From positions 2,418,001 to 2,482,000 of the forward strand of contig NZ_QUBQ01000001.1 of NCBI RefSeq assembly GCF_003388735.1: a stretch of DNA of 64,000 nt, written 5' to 3'. The position numbers and the translations under genes are program-made. Positions 62,847 through 64,000 of the stretch are shown piece after piece; position 1 is the stretch's first letter; each line of letters opens with the position of its first letter. The DNA comes from Paenibacillus paeoniae (GTDB lineage: Bacteria; Bacillota; Bacilli; Paenibacillales; Paenibacillaceae). The notes beneath the pieces were generated by a model. The model was not told the DNA's origin, ran no database searches, and saw nothing but the letters and a program-made list of their open reading frames with translations.

Positions 62847-63932
62847 CTATAAGTTGAAGTTGACTTTATCGAGCACCGTACGAAGCCTAGCAAACAAACG
62901 TAACTGAAAGTCTCTCTCGCTGCCGGCAAGATCGGTCAGCTTGTCCGCAATAGACTCTGCTAGTGCAGTGTCATACTTGCGCATGTACATATACCGGGCG
63001 GCACTCTTGCGCACCGTCTCCCAACTGCTTACGACACTTGAGAAGGCCAGGGTCAGCTCATCGCTCTCTCCAAAGATTTGATTGAGCCGGTATCGCTCAA
63101 CCTGCTTTGCGTTAATAATTTCATTCAGCAAATTGACCAGGCTCTCTGCTTCCCTATGAAAAAACTCCTCAGTCGATACGATCATCCGTATCCACTCGGC
63201 CATTTCCTCCATGATGCGCTGGCTGTTCTCCAGCCGCTCGCCTCCCTCAAGCTGGCTCTTTGCAAAAAAAGCGTTGAAATCAGCGGTAAGGTTGTCCTTG
63301 GCTTCGGCATCCTGCAGCTGGTCGAGAATATAATGACTGGGCCGGTTCTGTCCGTCTTTGAAGTTCTTGGCAAATCCCATCGAGGAGCGGACCAGATCCT
63401 CATACTCGATCGTACGGGCTGCATACGACAGATTTTCTTGCCGGTCATGCTCCATAATATGAAACTGACGAAGCTCGTCATCGAATCCGAATACGAGCAG
63501 CGTATGATCGACATGTCGCTTCCCGTACGTATCCTTCCGAATCGGCTCATAATAACTATCCACCCACACGATGACAGGCTTCTCTGCCCGAAGAGCCTCC
63601 ATGGTCTCTGACAGAATGTGCTCGTGGTCATTACGCATGCTGATGTGCAGACCTTGCTGGCGGAACAGCTCTTCTATCGGCAGGATGGAAACATAGTCGA
63701 TCCCGAACGGACGACCGCTGCTGCCAGGATGACTAAATACGATGAGATCGTTAAGCAGGAATGGCAGTATGCTTCTGCCGAAATGGCGGACAGCCGGAAA
63801 CAGCGAGTTGTAGAAGCAATTCCGATAATACAAATCGTTGAACGGCTCCATATGCGGAAGGATAACGCGCTTCCCGGATACGTTCCATTTGTCCCCGTAC
63901 ACTTGCTCCGCAGTACTCGCTGCCGCCAGCAT
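62847..63932 (-). CDS. BtrH/C39-like putative acyltransferase (start uncertain, may continue past edge)
   Basis: 361 residues from ATG 63932. Papain/C39-like N-terminal half: Cys39 in YYRNCFYNSLF, His143 in HVDHTLLVFGFDD, Asp163. The C-terminal half is helical. The arrangement recalls BtrH, which moves an acyl group from the BtrI carrier to an aminoglycoside. AGGAAG lies 5 bases before ATG 63932, but the frame stays open to base 64000 with no stop, so the true start could be outside the window. First visible gene of the operon; transfer from the adjacent ACP is inferred. Confidence 0.75.
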   Translation of the reverse strand: MLAAASTAEQVYGDKWNVSGKRVILPHMEPFNDLYYRNCFYNSLFPAVRHFGRSILPFLLNDLIVFSHPGSSGRPFGIDYVSILPIEELFRQQGLHISMRNDHEHILSETMEALRAEKPVIVWVDSYYEPIRKDTYGKRHVDHTLLVFGFDDELRQFHIMEHDRQENLSYAARTIEYEDLVRSSMGFAKNFKDGQNRPSHYILDQLQDAEAKDNLTADFNAFFAKSQLEGGERLENSQRIMEEMAEWIRMIVSTEEFFHREAESLVNLLNEIINAKQVERYRLNQIFGESDELTLAFSSVVSSWETVRKSAARYMYMRKYDTALAESIADKLTDLAGSERDFQLRLFARLRTVLDKVNFNL

Positions 63933-64000
63933 CGCTTCTTCCTGATGACTCCCATCAAGGGATGACGGCTGTGCGGTTCCCTGCTCCAGCCATTGGGCGG

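Noticed and set aside
1..64000. CRISPR arrays, tRNA or rRNA genes, insertion sequences and prophage
   Set aside because: No direct-repeat arrays, cloverleaf-like or ribosomal RNA sequence, transposase, integrase or phage structural genes were recognised anywhere in the window.

Overview
The window looks like chromosomal DNA of a spore-forming, Gram-positive, Paenibacillus-type Firmicute. Evidence includes a tricistronic GerA-type spore germination operon, a large S-layer-anchored (three SLH) wall enzyme, a secreted chitin-type AA10 monooxygenase, a squalene/curcumene-type cyclase, Fur-boxed siderophore uptake genes, a Btr-like AraC regulator, many strong AGGAGG ribosome sites and frequent TTG/GTG starts. 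No rRNA, tRNA, CRISPR array or transposase was seen.

Layout. 1-687: OmpR-type response regulator cut by the left edge. 0.8-2.7 kb: a secreted unknown protein and bioB with a BirA-type operator. 2.8-5.9 kb: Fur-controlled ferric-siderophore binding protein and two FecCD permeases, without an ATPase. 6.2-11.7 kb: an 1834-residue wall protein joining GHL10 and SpoIID domains. 11.8-15.5 kb: germination operon. 15.8-22 kb: LPMO, alpha/beta hydrolase, terpene cyclase, and a MerR/aldo-keto reductase pair with a 19-bp-spacer promoter. 22-25 kb: Btr-like regulator and a second siderophore lipoprotein, each with its own Fur box. 25-28.5 kb: UgpB-like binding protein and two permeases. 28.8-49.4 kb: accessory transporters and regulators, including an ABC-F gene behind a leader peptide and attenuator, two MocR-type regulators next to exporters, a MATE-TetR pair with twin operators, an unusual PurA homologue with a divergent LysR gene, and a deletion scar between two broken genes. 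49.4-50.8 kb: a second MATE exporter.

51-64 kb, mostly on the minus strand, is the most unusual part. (a) Two double-glycine precursor peptides have near-identical 39-residue leaders but unrelated cores. They are followed by a parvulin-like protein and a HetC-like exporter (two cNMP-binding domains, C39 peptidase, ABC). (b) A separate, tight five-gene operon encodes two homologous C39/BtrH-fold proteins (one lacking the nucleophilic Cys), an acyl carrier protein, a radical SAM enzyme whose auxiliary-cluster cysteines are spaced like the twitch domain of BtrN, and a family 2 glycosyltransferase with an extra C-terminal domain. (c) An overlapping SDR/AMP-ligase pair and a GNAT gene lie between the two. 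The set resembles the ACP/acyltransferase logic of butirosin biosynthesis, but I do not recognise the pathway. Whether (a), (b) and (c) form one system is inference; the operons are separated by terminators. The cluster continues past the right edge.
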